NCBI GenBank assembly: GCA_964633845.1
Contig: CAZWLA010000013.1
Span: 1-30,838 of the forward strand
Direction: 5' to 3'
Length of the DNA: 30,838 bases
From: JADHTT01 sp964633845
Lineage (GTDB): Bacteria > Campylobacterota > Campylobacteria > Campylobacterales > Arcobacteraceae
Part shown: positions 23,864 to 30,838 of the stretch, one piece after another
Layout of the letters: the number at the start of each line of letters is the position of its first letter
How positions within the stretch are numbered: position 1 is the stretch's first letter
The notes under the pieces: model-generated
Seen by the model: only the letters and a program-made list of their open reading frames with translations
Databases searched by the model: none
Told to the model about the DNA's origin: nothing
Made by a program: the position numbers and the translations under genes

Positions 23864-24605
23864 TAAAAAACTTTTTTATACTTCAGCAGTAGGTGCAGTA
23901 GCATTATACTTATTTTTTGTAATATCACTATTAGTATATATTGGCAATAGTCATGTAAAGTCTTTTGATGCCAATACTAAAGTTACAGTAATGGAGTTAG
24001 ATTTAGTATCAGTACCAATAAAACAAGATACTAAAAAAATCAAAAAAGTTAAAGCTCAAGAAAAATCAACAAAAAAAGCAAAAGAGATTGTAAAAAAATC
24101 TACATCTAAATCTAGTAAGAAAACTACAAGTATGAAAGATTTATTTAGTAAGAGTACAATTAAACCTGCAAAAGTAAAAAAAGAAAATGTTTTAAATATT
24201 AGATCTAGCATGACATCTAGTAGATATAGATCCAAATTTGAAAAAGAGAAAAAACTGCAGAACATAAGAGCATCAAATAATCTAAATGAAGTTAAAAATA
24301 TTCAAAAAAGAACAACTCAGTTAAAATCAACAAGTAAAAATCATGATGAATATTTTGCTAAAATAAAAGAAATTCTAAATTCAAGATGGCAACCATTAAC
24401 AATTAATGAAGCTTTATTGTCAGTAGTATTAATAACAATTACTAATGATGGAATTTTTAGTTATAATTTTATCCAATACTCAGGAAATAGTAATTTTGAT
24501 GATCAGCTAATGAGGTTTCTGGATAAGCAAAGAGATATATTATTTCCATTACATTCAAAAGGCAGTAGTATAGATATAAAAATGAAGTTTAAAACAGAGA
24601 ATTAA
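23856..24605 (+). CDS. tolA: TolA/TonB-like energy-transducing protein
   Basis: The start is ATG 23856 (MDDKKLFYTS), overlapping tolR by 8 nt; the frame is open 5 codons upstream with a TTG, which lacks support. The 249-residue protein has a membrane helix (about 9-30), a periplasmic Lys/Ser/Thr-rich linker (about 50-155) with repeated KK and SK pairs in place of the long Ala-rich helix of E. coli TolA, and a C-terminal TonB/TolA domain (about 165-249, containing YFAKIKEILNSRW). It should carry motor force to TolB/Pal at the outer membrane. No obvious SD, so it is probably coupled to tolR. TonB function cannot be excluded, but the context favours TolA. Confidence 0.85.
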   Translation: MDDKKLFYTSAVGAVALYLFFVISLLVYIGNSHVKSFDANTKVTVMELDLVSVPIKQDTKKIKKVKAQEKSTKKAKEIVKKSTSKSSKKTTSMKDLFSKSTIKPAKVKKENVLNIRSSMTSSRYRSKFEKEKKLQNIRASNNLNEVKNIQKRTTQLKSTSKNHDEYFAKIKEILNSRWQPLTINEALLSVVLITITNDGIFSYNFIQYSGNSNFDDQLMRFLDKQRDILFPLHSKGSSIDIKMKFKTEN

Positions 24606-24617
24606 TAAGGAAGAAAG

Positions 24618-25877
24618 ATGAGAATTATACTTTTAACAATTGTTTTTTTAACAAATATATTTGCTATAGATGCAACTATGGAGATTATTAAAAAAAATCA
24701 AACCTTACCAATGGTATATATTAATATTGCAAGTAGTACAGATATTAAACTATCAAAAAAAGTAAAAAAAATTATTGATCAAGATTTACTAGTTAGTGGA
24801 CACTTTTTAACAAAAGAGATTGATTATAAGCAAGATTTTAATGATAATATAAATTATGTAACTTTACAAAAAAATAATATTGATCTATTTTTAAATATTG
24901 ATGTAAAAACAATTAATAAAAAAGCTCTATTAAATATAAAGCTTTATGATATTAATGCAAATAAATTAATTTTAAATAAGGTTTTTAATACATCTAATAA
25001 GGTTAGATATCCATTTTTAGCACATAAGATTGCTATTTCTATAAATGATATATTTGATGCTCCATCAATAGACTGGATGGATAAATTTGTAATATTTTCA
25101 AAATATACAGGTGCTAAAAAAAGTGAAATTATAATTGCTGACTATACACTCACATATCAAAAAGTTATTATAAAAGATGGATTAAATATTTTTCCAAAAT
25201 GGGCAACAAATAGTCAAGAAAGCTTTTATTATACATCATATAAAAGTGGACTGCCAATCTTAATGAAAAAAAACATATATACAGGTTATAAAGAACAAAT
25301 AGTTAAAAGTGATGGTATGATTGTTTGTTCAGATGTTAGTAGTGATGGAAGTCAATTATTATTAACAATGGCACCAGATGGACAGCCAGATATCTATCTT
25401 TATGATATTAATGAAAAAGTAAAGACAAGACTAACAAAATATAAAGGTATTGATGTTGGTGGTAGTTTTGTTGAAAACGACACTAAAGTTGTATTTGTAT
25501 CAGATAGACTTAAATACCCTAATGTATTTGCAAAGAAAATTGGCAAAAGGGGAATTGAAAGGCTAGTATATCATGGTAGAAACAATAGTGCTTGTACTAC
25601 TTTTAAAAATTATATAGTTTATAGTAGTAGAGAGACAAATAATGAATTTGGTAGAAATAGTTTTAATTTATATCTTATCTCAACTACAAGTGATTTTATA
25701 AGAAGATTAACAACAACAGGCTTAAATCAGTTTCCTAAGTTTTCAGCAGATGGGGAAACAATTCTTTTTATAAAAAGATATAGGGGTAAAAGTTATCTTG
25801 GTCTAACTAGACTAAACTACAATAAAAGCTTTATTTTCCCACTAAAAAGTGGTAAGTTACAATCAATTGATTGGTAA
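24618..25877 (+). CDS. tolB: Tol-Pal system protein TolB
   Basis: TolB is a periplasmic beta-propeller that binds Pal. The 419-residue protein has a signal peptide (about 1-17, MRIILLTIVFLTNIFA), a TolB N-terminal domain (about 20-150), and a C-terminal propeller with the repeated pattern PKWATNSQ, SDVSSDGSQLLLTMAPDGQPDIYLYDI, GSFVENDTKVVFVSD and PKFSADGETILFIK. The SD AAGGAAG precedes ATG 24618. Length is close to the usual 430. pal follows after 51 bp with its own promoter. Confidence 0.94.
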   Translation: MRIILLTIVFLTNIFAIDATMEIIKKNQTLPMVYINIASSTDIKLSKKVKKIIDQDLLVSGHFLTKEIDYKQDFNDNINYVTLQKNNIDLFLNIDVKTINKKALLNIKLYDINANKLILNKVFNTSNKVRYPFLAHKIAISINDIFDAPSIDWMDKFVIFSKYTGAKKSEIIIADYTLTYQKVIIKDGLNIFPKWATNSQESFYYTSYKSGLPILMKKNIYTGYKEQIVKSDGMIVCSDVSSDGSQLLLTMAPDGQPDIYLYDINEKVKTRLTKYKGIDVGGSFVENDTKVVFVSDRLKYPNVFAKKIGKRGIERLVYHGRNNSACTTFKNYIVYSSRETNNEFGRNSFNLYLISTTSDFIRRLTTTGLNQFPKFSADGETILFIKRYRGKSYLGLTRLNYNKSFIFPLKSGKLQSIDW

Positions 25878-25890
25878 TTTATCAATATTG

Positions 25891-25899
25891 TGTTAAAAT
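25891..25899 (+). promoter_or_regulatory. Extended -10 promoter of pal
   Basis: TGTTAAAAT (25891-25899), TGN-TAAAAT, in the 51-bp gap after tolB. It predicts a leader of about 22 nt with SD AAGAGG (25915-25920). A separate promoter would let Pal, an abundant lipoprotein, be made in excess over the motor proteins. Confidence 0.6.
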
Positions 25900-25928
25900 C
25901 ATCTAAATTTTAAAAAGAGGTAATAATT

Positions 25929-26513
25929 ATGATTAAAAAAATTGGTTTATATACTTTCTTAGCAACTATGGTATTGTTTACTGGTTGTAGTCAGAAAAAT
26001 GTTGGATTTGAGGGACAGAAAGATAAAAATGGAGTAGTTCCTGTATCGGAAAAAGTTATTGCTGGTACAGAATATGAAGCAACAGCTAATGGTGAAGACT
26101 CAGTGAAAACTAATACGTTATCTTCAACAGATTTCGATTATTATAATGAAGAGATAACACTAGCAGATGGTACTAAAGGTACAGTTAAACAAATCTTTTT
26201 TGGGTTTGATAAATTTAGTCTAACATCTGATATGCTAGAAAGAGTAAAATCAAATGCTGCAGTATTTGCTAAAACTAAAGCTACTGACAAGATTAAGCTT
26301 GAAGGTAATTGTGATGAATGGGGAACTGATGAGTATAACTATGCACTAGGACTTAAAAGAGCAAAAAGTGTAAAAGATGCATTAGTTACAGAAGGTATTA
26401 ATTCAGACAGAATAGTATTAGTTAGTTTTGGTGAGAGTAACCCATTATGTACAGCTAAAACTAAAGAGTGTTGGAAGTTAAATAGAAGAGTAGAGAATAA
26501 AATTCTTCCTTAA
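25929..26513 (+). CDS. pal: Peptidoglycan-associated lipoprotein Pal
   Basis: Pal anchors the outer membrane to peptidoglycan. The 194-residue precursor has a lipoprotein signal with lipobox LFTGC, lipidated Cys20. A linker (about 21-85) leads to an OmpA-like domain (about 90-194) with IFFGFDKFSLT, EGNCDEWGTDEYNYALGLKRA (in which Asp and Arg bind meso-diaminopimelate) and CWKLNRRVE. It is the homologue of the Omp18 antigen of Campylobacter. It has its own promoter and SD AAGAGG. The stop overlaps the cpoB start by one base (TAATG). Confidence 0.97.
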   Translation: MIKKIGLYTFLATMVLFTGCSQKNVGFEGQKDKNGVVPVSEKVIAGTEYEATANGEDSVKTNTLSSTDFDYYNEEITLADGTKGTVKQIFFGFDKFSLTSDMLERVKSNAAVFAKTKATDKIKLEGNCDEWGTDEYNYALGLKRAKSVKDALVTEGINSDRIVLVSFGESNPLCTAKTKECWKLNRRVENKILP

Positions 26514-27484
26514 TGATATATAACAGATTACTAGTTTTTATATTTATACTTGCATCTAATTTAGATGCAGGTGAGATTTCAGCTTTTGGTGCTGGAGATA
26601 TATCTTCAGCCACTCCATATGGTTTAACTTCTGCAGAAAAGCATATTTTAAAAAACAAAAAGAAGCTTGATAGTTTTGATACAAATGTAAAAGGTGTTAA
26701 AAGTAATATTGAGATGATTGGTGAGAGAATTGATGGATTAGAATCTATTCTTGAAGGTGATAGTCAAAAACTTCATAAAACTACAAACAGCTTATCTAAA
26801 ATAAAAACTAACATAGAGTTAAATTCAAAAAATATTACACAATTAGATCAATCAAATAAAAATGCTAAAATAGTTATTGAAAAGCTAATTGAAGATCAGC
26901 TTCAGATGCTTAATAATCATGAAACATTTCAAAAAAACCAGGCTATTTTAAAAAAAGATATAGATAACTTAACTAAATTAGTTAATAAAATTAATTCAGT
27001 GTATGTTTCAGAAAATGAGTTAAAATCAAATATGTCTCAGTTTGTGACAAAAAAAGAATTTGATAAGTTTGTAGAGTTAATAGATAAGCAAAATAAAGCT
27101 AGTAAAAAAGCTAAGAAATTATCAAAGTCAAAAGCACAAATGATGGCAGAAGCAAAAACATTATATAAAAAACAATATTTTACAAAAGCAATTCCTATTT
27201 ATGAAGAATTAGTAAGATTAAATTATAAACCAGCTGAATCAAACTATATGCTGGGTGAGATGTGGTATGTAAGAAAAGAATATAAAAAAGCATTATCGTA
27301 TTTCAGGACAAGTGCAACACTTTATGATAAAGGAAAATGGATGCCAGACTTATTGTTGCATAGTGCAATTTCATTTGAAAATATCAATGACTTAGATAAT
27401 GCATCATCATTTTATAATACACTTATTGATATGTATCCAGATACAAAACAAGCTAAAGAAGCACAAAAAAATATTTTAAATTAA
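26513..27484 (+). CDS. cpoB: Cell division coordinator CpoB (YbgF-like), TPR protein
   Basis: The 323-residue periplasmic protein has a signal peptide (about 1-19), a long coiled-coil region (about 45-165, heptad-like with many Asn, Lys and Leu), a Lys-rich joint (about 195-205), and C-terminal tetratricopeptide repeats (about 207-323, with AKTLYKKQYFTKAIPIYEEL and SFENINDLDNASSFYNTLI). In E. coli CpoB links Tol-Pal constriction to septal peptidoglycan synthesis. The coiled coil is much longer than in E. coli. ATG 26513 overlaps the pal stop, so the genes are coupled. Confidence 0.88.
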   Translation: MIYNRLLVFIFILASNLDAGEISAFGAGDISSATPYGLTSAEKHILKNKKKLDSFDTNVKGVKSNIEMIGERIDGLESILEGDSQKLHKTTNSLSKIKTNIELNSKNITQLDQSNKNAKIVIEKLIEDQLQMLNNHETFQKNQAILKKDIDNLTKLVNKINSVYVSENELKSNMSQFVTKKEFDKFVELIDKQNKASKKAKKLSKSKAQMMAEAKTLYKKQYFTKAIPIYEELVRLNYKPAESNYMLGEMWYVRKEYKKALSYFRTSATLYDKGKWMPDLLLHSAISFENINDLDNASSFYNTLIDMYPDTKQAKEAQKNILN

Positions 27485-27498
27485 CAAAGGAACAAATA

Positions 27499-28041
27499 AT
27501 GACAATAGAAAATAATATGGTTGTAGGTATAGAGTATACTTTACAAGATGCAAATACGAAAGATCAATTAGATACAAATGTTGGAGCAGCTCCATTAGAG
27601 TTTATAGCAGGAAAAGGACATATTATTCCTGGATTAGAATCAAAACTAATGGGTCTAGAAAATGGAGCAAAAACTGATGTTGTTGTAGCTGCAGAAGATG
27701 GTTATGGTGAAGTTAATGAAGAGGCAATTCAAACACTACCAAAAGAACAATTTGCTGGTATTGACTTACAAGAGGGTATGGCTCTTTATGGTACTGGTGA
27801 AAATGGTGAAACAGTACAAGTTACCGTTAAAGCAATTGGTGACAATGATGTAACTATTGATTATAATCACCCTATGGCTGGAAGAACATTAATGTTTAGT
27901 ATAGCAGTTGTTTCACTAAGAGAAGCAACTGCAGAAGAGTTGGCTGCAGGTGTAGTTGGTGGAGCTGATAGTTGTTGTAGTACAGACGAATCACATTCTA
28001 ATGATGATGGTGGATGTTGTGGTAGTGGACACTGCAGCTAA
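27499..28041 (+). CDS. slyD: FKBP-type peptidyl-prolyl isomerase / metallochaperone SlyD
   Basis: SlyD is a cytoplasmic prolyl isomerase and chaperone that often delivers nickel. The 180-residue protein has the split FKBP domain (about 1-70 and 120-145, with PLEFIAGKGHIIPGLE), the inserted chaperone (IF) domain (about 71-120), and NHPMAGRTLMFSIAVVSL. The C-terminal tail (about 158-180) carries five cysteines (two CC pairs and one single) and two histidines, a probable metal-binding tail, shorter and less His-rich than that of E. coli. SD AAAGGA. It ends the Tol operon; a strong terminator follows 22 nt after the stop. Confidence 0.94.
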   Translation: MTIENNMVVGIEYTLQDANTKDQLDTNVGAAPLEFIAGKGHIIPGLESKLMGLENGAKTDVVVAAEDGYGEVNEEAIQTLPKEQFAGIDLQEGMALYGTGENGETVQVTVKAIGDNDVTIDYNHPMAGRTLMFSIAVVSLREATAEELAAGVVGGADSCCSTDESHSNDDGGCCGSGHCS

Positions 28042-28063
28042 TTAGCTTTTTTACGCATAATAT

Positions 28064-28097
28064 AAAAACCCCTATTTAGTATAAATAGGGGTTTTTT
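28064..28097 (+). terminator. Strong intrinsic terminator after slyD
   Basis: A perfect 15-bp stem, AAAAACCCCTATTTA (28064-28078) and its complement (28082-28096), with loop GTA and a T6 run (28092-28097). The A run on the left arm would also allow termination on the other strand, although no minus-strand gene faces it. A weaker palindrome AGCTAA/TTAGCT (28036-28047), overlapping the slyD stop and followed by T, lies just upstream. Confidence 0.93.
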
Positions 28098-28101
28098 AGT
28101 A

Positions 28102-28107
28102 TATAAT
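28102..28107 (+). promoter_or_regulatory. -10 box of fabD-mtnN
   Basis: TATAAT at 28102-28107, directly after the terminator T run. It predicts a leader of about 16 nt with SD AAAGGA (from 28119) before ATG 28130. The upstream terminator stem occupies the place of a -35. Confidence 0.6.
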
Positions 28108-28129
28108 ATATAAAACAAAAAGGATAGAT

Positions 28130-29065
28130 ATGAAGAGAGTAGCATTTATATTCCCTGGTCAGGGTAGCCAAAGTGTAGGAATGGGAAAAGACTTTTTTGA
28201 AAATAATGATATTGCAAAAGAGATGATTTCTAAAGCTAGTCAAAGACTAGATGTAGATTTTGAGAATATATTATTTACTGAAAATGACAAGCTTGGACAG
28301 ACACAATACACACAAGCAGCAATACTATTAGTTAGTTGTATTGCACTTGAAATTTTTAAATCGAAGTGTGATATCAAACCAGAGTTTGTATTAGGACATT
28401 CACTTGGTGAATTTTCTGCACTTGTAGCTAGTGGTGCGATAAATTATCTTGATGCAGTTGAATTAGTATATAAAAGAGGTCTATATATGACAGAAGCTTG
28501 TGCAGGGGCAGGTGCTGGTATGATGGCTTTAGTTGGACTTGATGATACTACTGTAGAGTCTATGACTGCAACTCAAAGAGAAGATGGTAAGTTAATCTGG
28601 GCAGCAAATTATAATATGGATGGACAAATAGTTGTTGCTGGTAAAAAAGCAGATTTAGAATCATTAGCTGATACTTATAAAGAAGCTGGTGCAAAAAGAG
28701 CAATTGTACTTGACATGAGTGTTGCTAGCCACTGTGAATTATTAAATAGTGCAGTAGAAAAATTAAATCCATCATTAGAAGAGTTTATAACTAATAATTT
28801 TGATACATCAGTTATATCAAATGTTACAGCACAAGCTTATAATACAAAGTCTGATGCTGTTGATCTTCTTGGCAAGCAGTTAGTATCTCCAGTAAAGTAT
28901 AAACATTCAATTGCTGGCAATTCTGATAATATTGATACTTTTATTGAATTTGGTAATGGTGCAGTATTAAAAGGTATAAATAGAAAGATTGTTAAATCAA
29001 TTCCTACACTTACTGTATCTGATATGAAAACATTAGATGCAACTATAGAGGCTTTAAATGACTAA
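28130..29065 (+). CDS. fabD: Malonyl-CoA:ACP transacylase
   Basis: FabD loads malonyl groups on acyl carrier protein for fatty-acid synthesis. The 311-residue protein shows FPGQGSQSVGMG (8-19, oxyanion hole Gln11), the nucleophile Ser91 in GHSLGEFSALVA, an active-site His201 in SHCELL, and the C-terminal FIEFGNGAVLKGI. Arg117 for malonate binding lies in VYKRGLYM. Length is normal. The last 8 nt overlap mtnN, so the two are co-translated. Confidence 0.97.
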   Translation: MKRVAFIFPGQGSQSVGMGKDFFENNDIAKEMISKASQRLDVDFENILFTENDKLGQTQYTQAAILLVSCIALEIFKSKCDIKPEFVLGHSLGEFSALVASGAINYLDAVELVYKRGLYMTEACAGAGAGMMALVGLDDTTVESMTATQREDGKLIWAANYNMDGQIVVAGKKADLESLADTYKEAGAKRAIVLDMSVASHCELLNSAVEKLNPSLEEFITNNFDTSVISNVTAQAYNTKSDAVDLLGKQLVSPVKYKHSIAGNSDNIDTFIEFGNGAVLKGINRKIVKSIPTLTVSDMKTLDATIEALND

Positions 29066-29750
29066 GATAGCAATTATGGGAGCAATGGAAGAGGAGATTG
29101 AACCTCTTTTAGAATATTTTACTGATATAAAAGTTACAGAATTTGCAAATAACAAATACTATGAAGTGAAATATAATGATCTTGATATTGTAGTAGCTTA
29201 TAGTAAAATAGGTAAAGTATTTTCAACTTTAACAGCTACAACTATGATTGAAAAATTTGGTTGTGATACATTATTATTTTCTGGTGTAGCAGGTGGAATA
29301 AATCCAAAATTAAAAATTGGTGATCTAATAGTAGCAAATAAACTTTGCCAGCATGATTTAGATATTACAGCATTTGGTCATCCACATGGTTTTGTTCCAG
29401 GTGGAGATGTATTTGTAAAGACAGATGAAAGATTGAAAGATATTGCATTAGAAGTTGCAAGTGAAAATAATATAAAAATTATTGAAGGTATTATTGCTAC
29501 AGGTGACCAATTTGTTGCAAATGAAGAAAGAAAATCTTTTATTGAAAATACTTTTAATGCTGATGCTTTAGAGATGGAAGGCTCAAGTGTAGCAGTTGTA
29601 TGTGATGCATTAAATGTACCTTGCTTAATCTTAAGAGCAATTAGTGATACGGCAGATATGGATGCAGGATTTAATTTTGATGAGTTTCTTGAAAGTTCAG
29701 CAAAAAATTCTGCAAACTTCTTAATAAAAATTATAAATAAGATTACATAA
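29058..29750 (+). CDS. mtnN: 5'-methylthioadenosine / S-adenosylhomocysteine nucleosidase
   Basis: MtnN (Pfs) cleaves the adenine from methylthioadenosine and S-adenosylhomocysteine. In Helicobacter and Campylobacter the same enzyme also cleaves 6-amino-6-deoxyfutalosine in menaquinone synthesis; that is likely here. The 230-residue protein shows IMGAMEEEIEPL (6-17, catalytic Glu near 12), FSGVAGGINPKLKIGDLIVA, EMEGSSVAVVC and RAISDTADMDA (catalytic Asp). ATG 29058 overlaps the fabD stop. No terminator follows, so transcription may run into the gene at 29823. Confidence 0.95.
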   Translation: MTKIAIMGAMEEEIEPLLEYFTDIKVTEFANNKYYEVKYNDLDIVVAYSKIGKVFSTLTATTMIEKFGCDTLLFSGVAGGINPKLKIGDLIVANKLCQHDLDITAFGHPHGFVPGGDVFVKTDERLKDIALEVASENNIKIIEGIIATGDQFVANEERKSFIENTFNADALEMEGSSVAVVCDALNVPCLILRAISDTADMDAGFNFDEFLESSAKNSANFLIKIINKIT

Positions 29751-29771
29751 ATAGTTAAGCTTGTTTTACAT

Positions 29772-29822
29772 ATTACTATCATAAGATTAAGTTGATGCAT
29801 TTGACTTAAAGGTGATAGTAAT
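29772..29822 (+). promoter_or_regulatory. Nested inverted repeats next to the start codon of the last gene
   Basis: The outer arms ATTACTATCA (29772-29781) and TGATAGTAAT (29813-29822) are perfect 10-bp complements; the right arm ends at the base before ATG 29823. An inner stem TTAAGTTGA (29787-29795)/TTGACTTAA (29801-29809), with two G-U pairs, closes a 5-nt loop. The SD-like AAAGG (29808-29812) lies across the inner stem and internal loop, so the fold would hide the ribosome binding site. Confidence 0.7.
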
Positions 29823-30683
29823 ATGAAACATGCAATCCAAATATTCAGAACTCACAAAAAATCCATTGAAAATTATCTATATGATAATATAAATAATAAT
29901 CACATTGATCATTTTAGCGATACAACATTAGAAAAATTTTTTCATCTATTTAAATCATTAGAAGCTTTGTATGTTGTAGATAAAAACTATATACAAACAA
30001 CACCAAAATATTCAAGAGATAATAGAGATGCATTACATCTAGGTGAGGATAGATCTTTAATCTTCGATAAAGCTACATTTGATAGTAATGGATACTATAT
30101 TAGTACACCATATATATGTGCTAATACAGGTAAGTCAACTATTACTGTTGTTAAAAAAGTTCATAATCATTTAATGGTAATGGATTTTAATCTAATGAGA
30201 TTGCTTTCTGAGCTGGATTATATTGGTAAAAATGTATTCTTTGATAAAATGACAAAATATATATATGGGGCAATAGGATATGGCTTAGCTTTCTTCGCTC
30301 TTATACTAATAGGATATTCGATTTTTAGTTTCACTAATTTTATTATATATAATGAAACAAAACTTCTTGATACAATATTTAAATCAATAATTGCATTAAC
30401 ATTAGGTTTGGCCATTTTTGATCTGGCAAAGAATCTATTAGAACATGAAGTGATATATAAAGAGAATACAATAGAAGAGCATGGTGACAATAAAATATTA
30501 ACAAAGTTTCTCATATCAATTATAATAGCATTATCAATTGAAGCATTAATGGTAGTATTTAAAATAGCATTAAAAGATTATTCTCATATGCAATATGCGG
30601 TATATTTAATTGCTGGTGTGTCATTAATGATAATTTCATTAGGACTGTTCTACAAATTTTCAAACTCAATAAAAAACAAATAA
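29823..30683 (+). CDS. Membrane protein with Cache/PDC-like N-terminal domain
   Basis: The 286-residue protein is of unknown function. Residues 30-125 resemble a PDC/Cache sensor fold: LEALYVVDKNYIQTTP (47-62), then YYISTPYICANTGKSTIT (91-108) and VVKKV, matching the family pattern of a ligand pocket with D.ng.q and a p.Yis..tg..it strand. Four membrane helices follow (about 147-175, 182-204, 226-250 and 257-280), and the C-terminus is basic (NSIKNK). No N-terminal signal or membrane anchor is present, so the sensor would lie in the cytoplasm if the C-terminus does. No output domain (kinase, GGDEF, MCP) is seen. Similar proteins in Campylobacterota are, as I recall, annotated as PDC sensor or general glycosylation pathway proteins. 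The start has SD AAAGG inside a predicted hairpin. Confidence 0.8.
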   Translation: MKHAIQIFRTHKKSIENYLYDNINNNHIDHFSDTTLEKFFHLFKSLEALYVVDKNYIQTTPKYSRDNRDALHLGEDRSLIFDKATFDSNGYYISTPYICANTGKSTITVVKKVHNHLMVMDFNLMRLLSELDYIGKNVFFDKMTKYIYGAIGYGLAFFALILIGYSIFSFTNFIIYNETKLLDTIFKSIIALTLGLAIFDLAKNLLEHEVIYKENTIEEHGDNKILTKFLISIIIALSIEALMVVFKIALKDYSHMQYAVYLIAGVSLMIISLGLFYKFSNSIKNK

Positions 30684-30695
30684 AAGTATAAAACT

Positions 30696-30721
30696 ATGCT
30701 AGATAGGGACCTGTCTAGCAT
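30696..30721 (+). terminator. Probable intrinsic terminator after the Cache-like gene
   Basis: ATGCTAGATAGG (30696-30707) pairs with CCTGTCTAGCAT (30710-30721) with one G-U pair; the innermost pairs must open to form a loop. The following TTGTCTATAATT (from 30721) is only moderately U-rich, so efficiency is uncertain. It lies 13 nt after the stop codon. Confidence 0.6.
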
Positions 30722-30790
30722 TGTCTATAATTATATATTATAAGATCAATATAAATCCAAAAATTTCTTTCAATATTTCGTTAAAAACCC

Positions 30791-30819
30791 TTGACATTTA
30801 AAATAAAACCCACTATAAT
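30791..30819 (+). promoter_or_regulatory. Full-consensus sigma70 promoter for a gene beyond the window
   Basis: TTGACA (30791-30796), a 17-bp spacer, then TATAAT (30814-30819). Upstream (30722-30790) is AT-rich and UP-element-like. A perfect -35 is rare in Campylobacterota and no other promoter here has one. The bases after the -10, TCCATCCA, nearly repeat those of the tRNA-Leu promoter, so an rRNA or tRNA transcription unit to the right is likely. Confidence 0.85.
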
Positions 30820-30838
30820 TCCATCCACAAAACAAGCA

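Noticed and set aside
27906..27921. TGTTTCAC in slyD as a parS site
   Set aside because: Only the left half matches; the right half differs at most bases, and the sequence encodes VVSLRE. A similar half-match at 22755-22762 in atpC is also chance.
28036..28052. AGCTAATTAGCT plus T run as a separate terminator
   Set aside because: The palindrome has no loop, and only about three pairs remain when one is opened; the strong hairpin at 28064-28097 explains termination.
29378..29800. 140-codon minus-strand open frame opposite mtnN
   Set aside because: It lies opposite catalytic motifs of mtnN and has no family similarity or ribosome binding site; a shadow frame.
1..30838. CRISPR arrays, insertion sequences, prophage or defence genes
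   Set aside because: No spaced direct repeats, transposase-like proteins or composition breaks were seen; genes are tightly packed and nearly all are core functions.

Overview
The window is ordinary chromosomal core sequence from a low-GC Campylobacterota (Epsilonproteobacteria) bacterium. The evidence is a gene order that, as far as I remember, matches Campylobacter jejuni Cj0097-Cj0117 (proB-fmt-birA-parA-parB-atpF'FHAGDC-tolQRAB-pal-cpoB-slyD-fabD-mtnN) and Cj0456c-Cj0460 (hypothetical-LPLAT-miaB-HP0268 family-nusA). Lineage markers agree: an HP0268-type 80-residue protein, an F-ATPase b subunit with a signal-peptide-like start, and a split ATP synthase locus without atpB/atpE. A free-living Arcobacter- or Sulfurimonas-like genus is plausible, but I cannot fix the genus from sequence alone. 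Arginine is written almost only as AGA. No mobile element, CRISPR array or foreign-looking segment was seen.

Layout. (1) 2-87, minus: tRNA-Leu(GAG), divergent from aspS-tilS (182-2947). (2) 2925-6573, minus: HP0268-family nuclease, miaB, an LPLAT-family acyltransferase and an unrecognised 491-residue bitopic membrane protein, whose 3' end overlaps tilS. (3) 6730-9364: nusA-cysS, divergent from block 2. (4) 9481-17109: a tight operon rho-murI-dnaX-proB-fmt-birA-parA-parB, with overlaps or near-zero gaps from murI onwards. (5) 17197-22887: F1 and stator genes atpF'-F-H-A-G-D-C. (6) 22904-28041: Tol-Pal envelope system (tolQ-R-A-B, pal, cpoB) plus slyD, closed by a strong intrinsic terminator at 28064-28097. 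(7) 28130-30683: fabD-mtnN and a membrane protein with a Cache/PDC-like domain, followed by a probable terminator. (8) At the right edge (30791-30819) lies a full-consensus sigma70 promoter whose gene is outside the window.

The genes combine information processing (tRNA charging and modification, transcription elongation and termination, clamp loading, initiator-tRNA formylation), chromosome partitioning, oxidative phosphorylation, cell-wall precursor and fatty-acid synthesis, and outer-membrane constriction. Five predicted starts differ from the longest reading frame or use a non-ATG codon decided by ribosome binding sites (dnaX, fmt, atpF, tolA, birA).

No clear new system is present. The best leads are: a possible -1 frameshift or slippage site at the domain III/IV boundary of dnaX; a shared promoter and discriminator sequence at both ends of the window; a nested hairpin abutting the start codon of the last gene; a Cache-like domain predicted to be cytoplasmic; and the unassigned GspL/PilM-PilN-like 491-residue protein.
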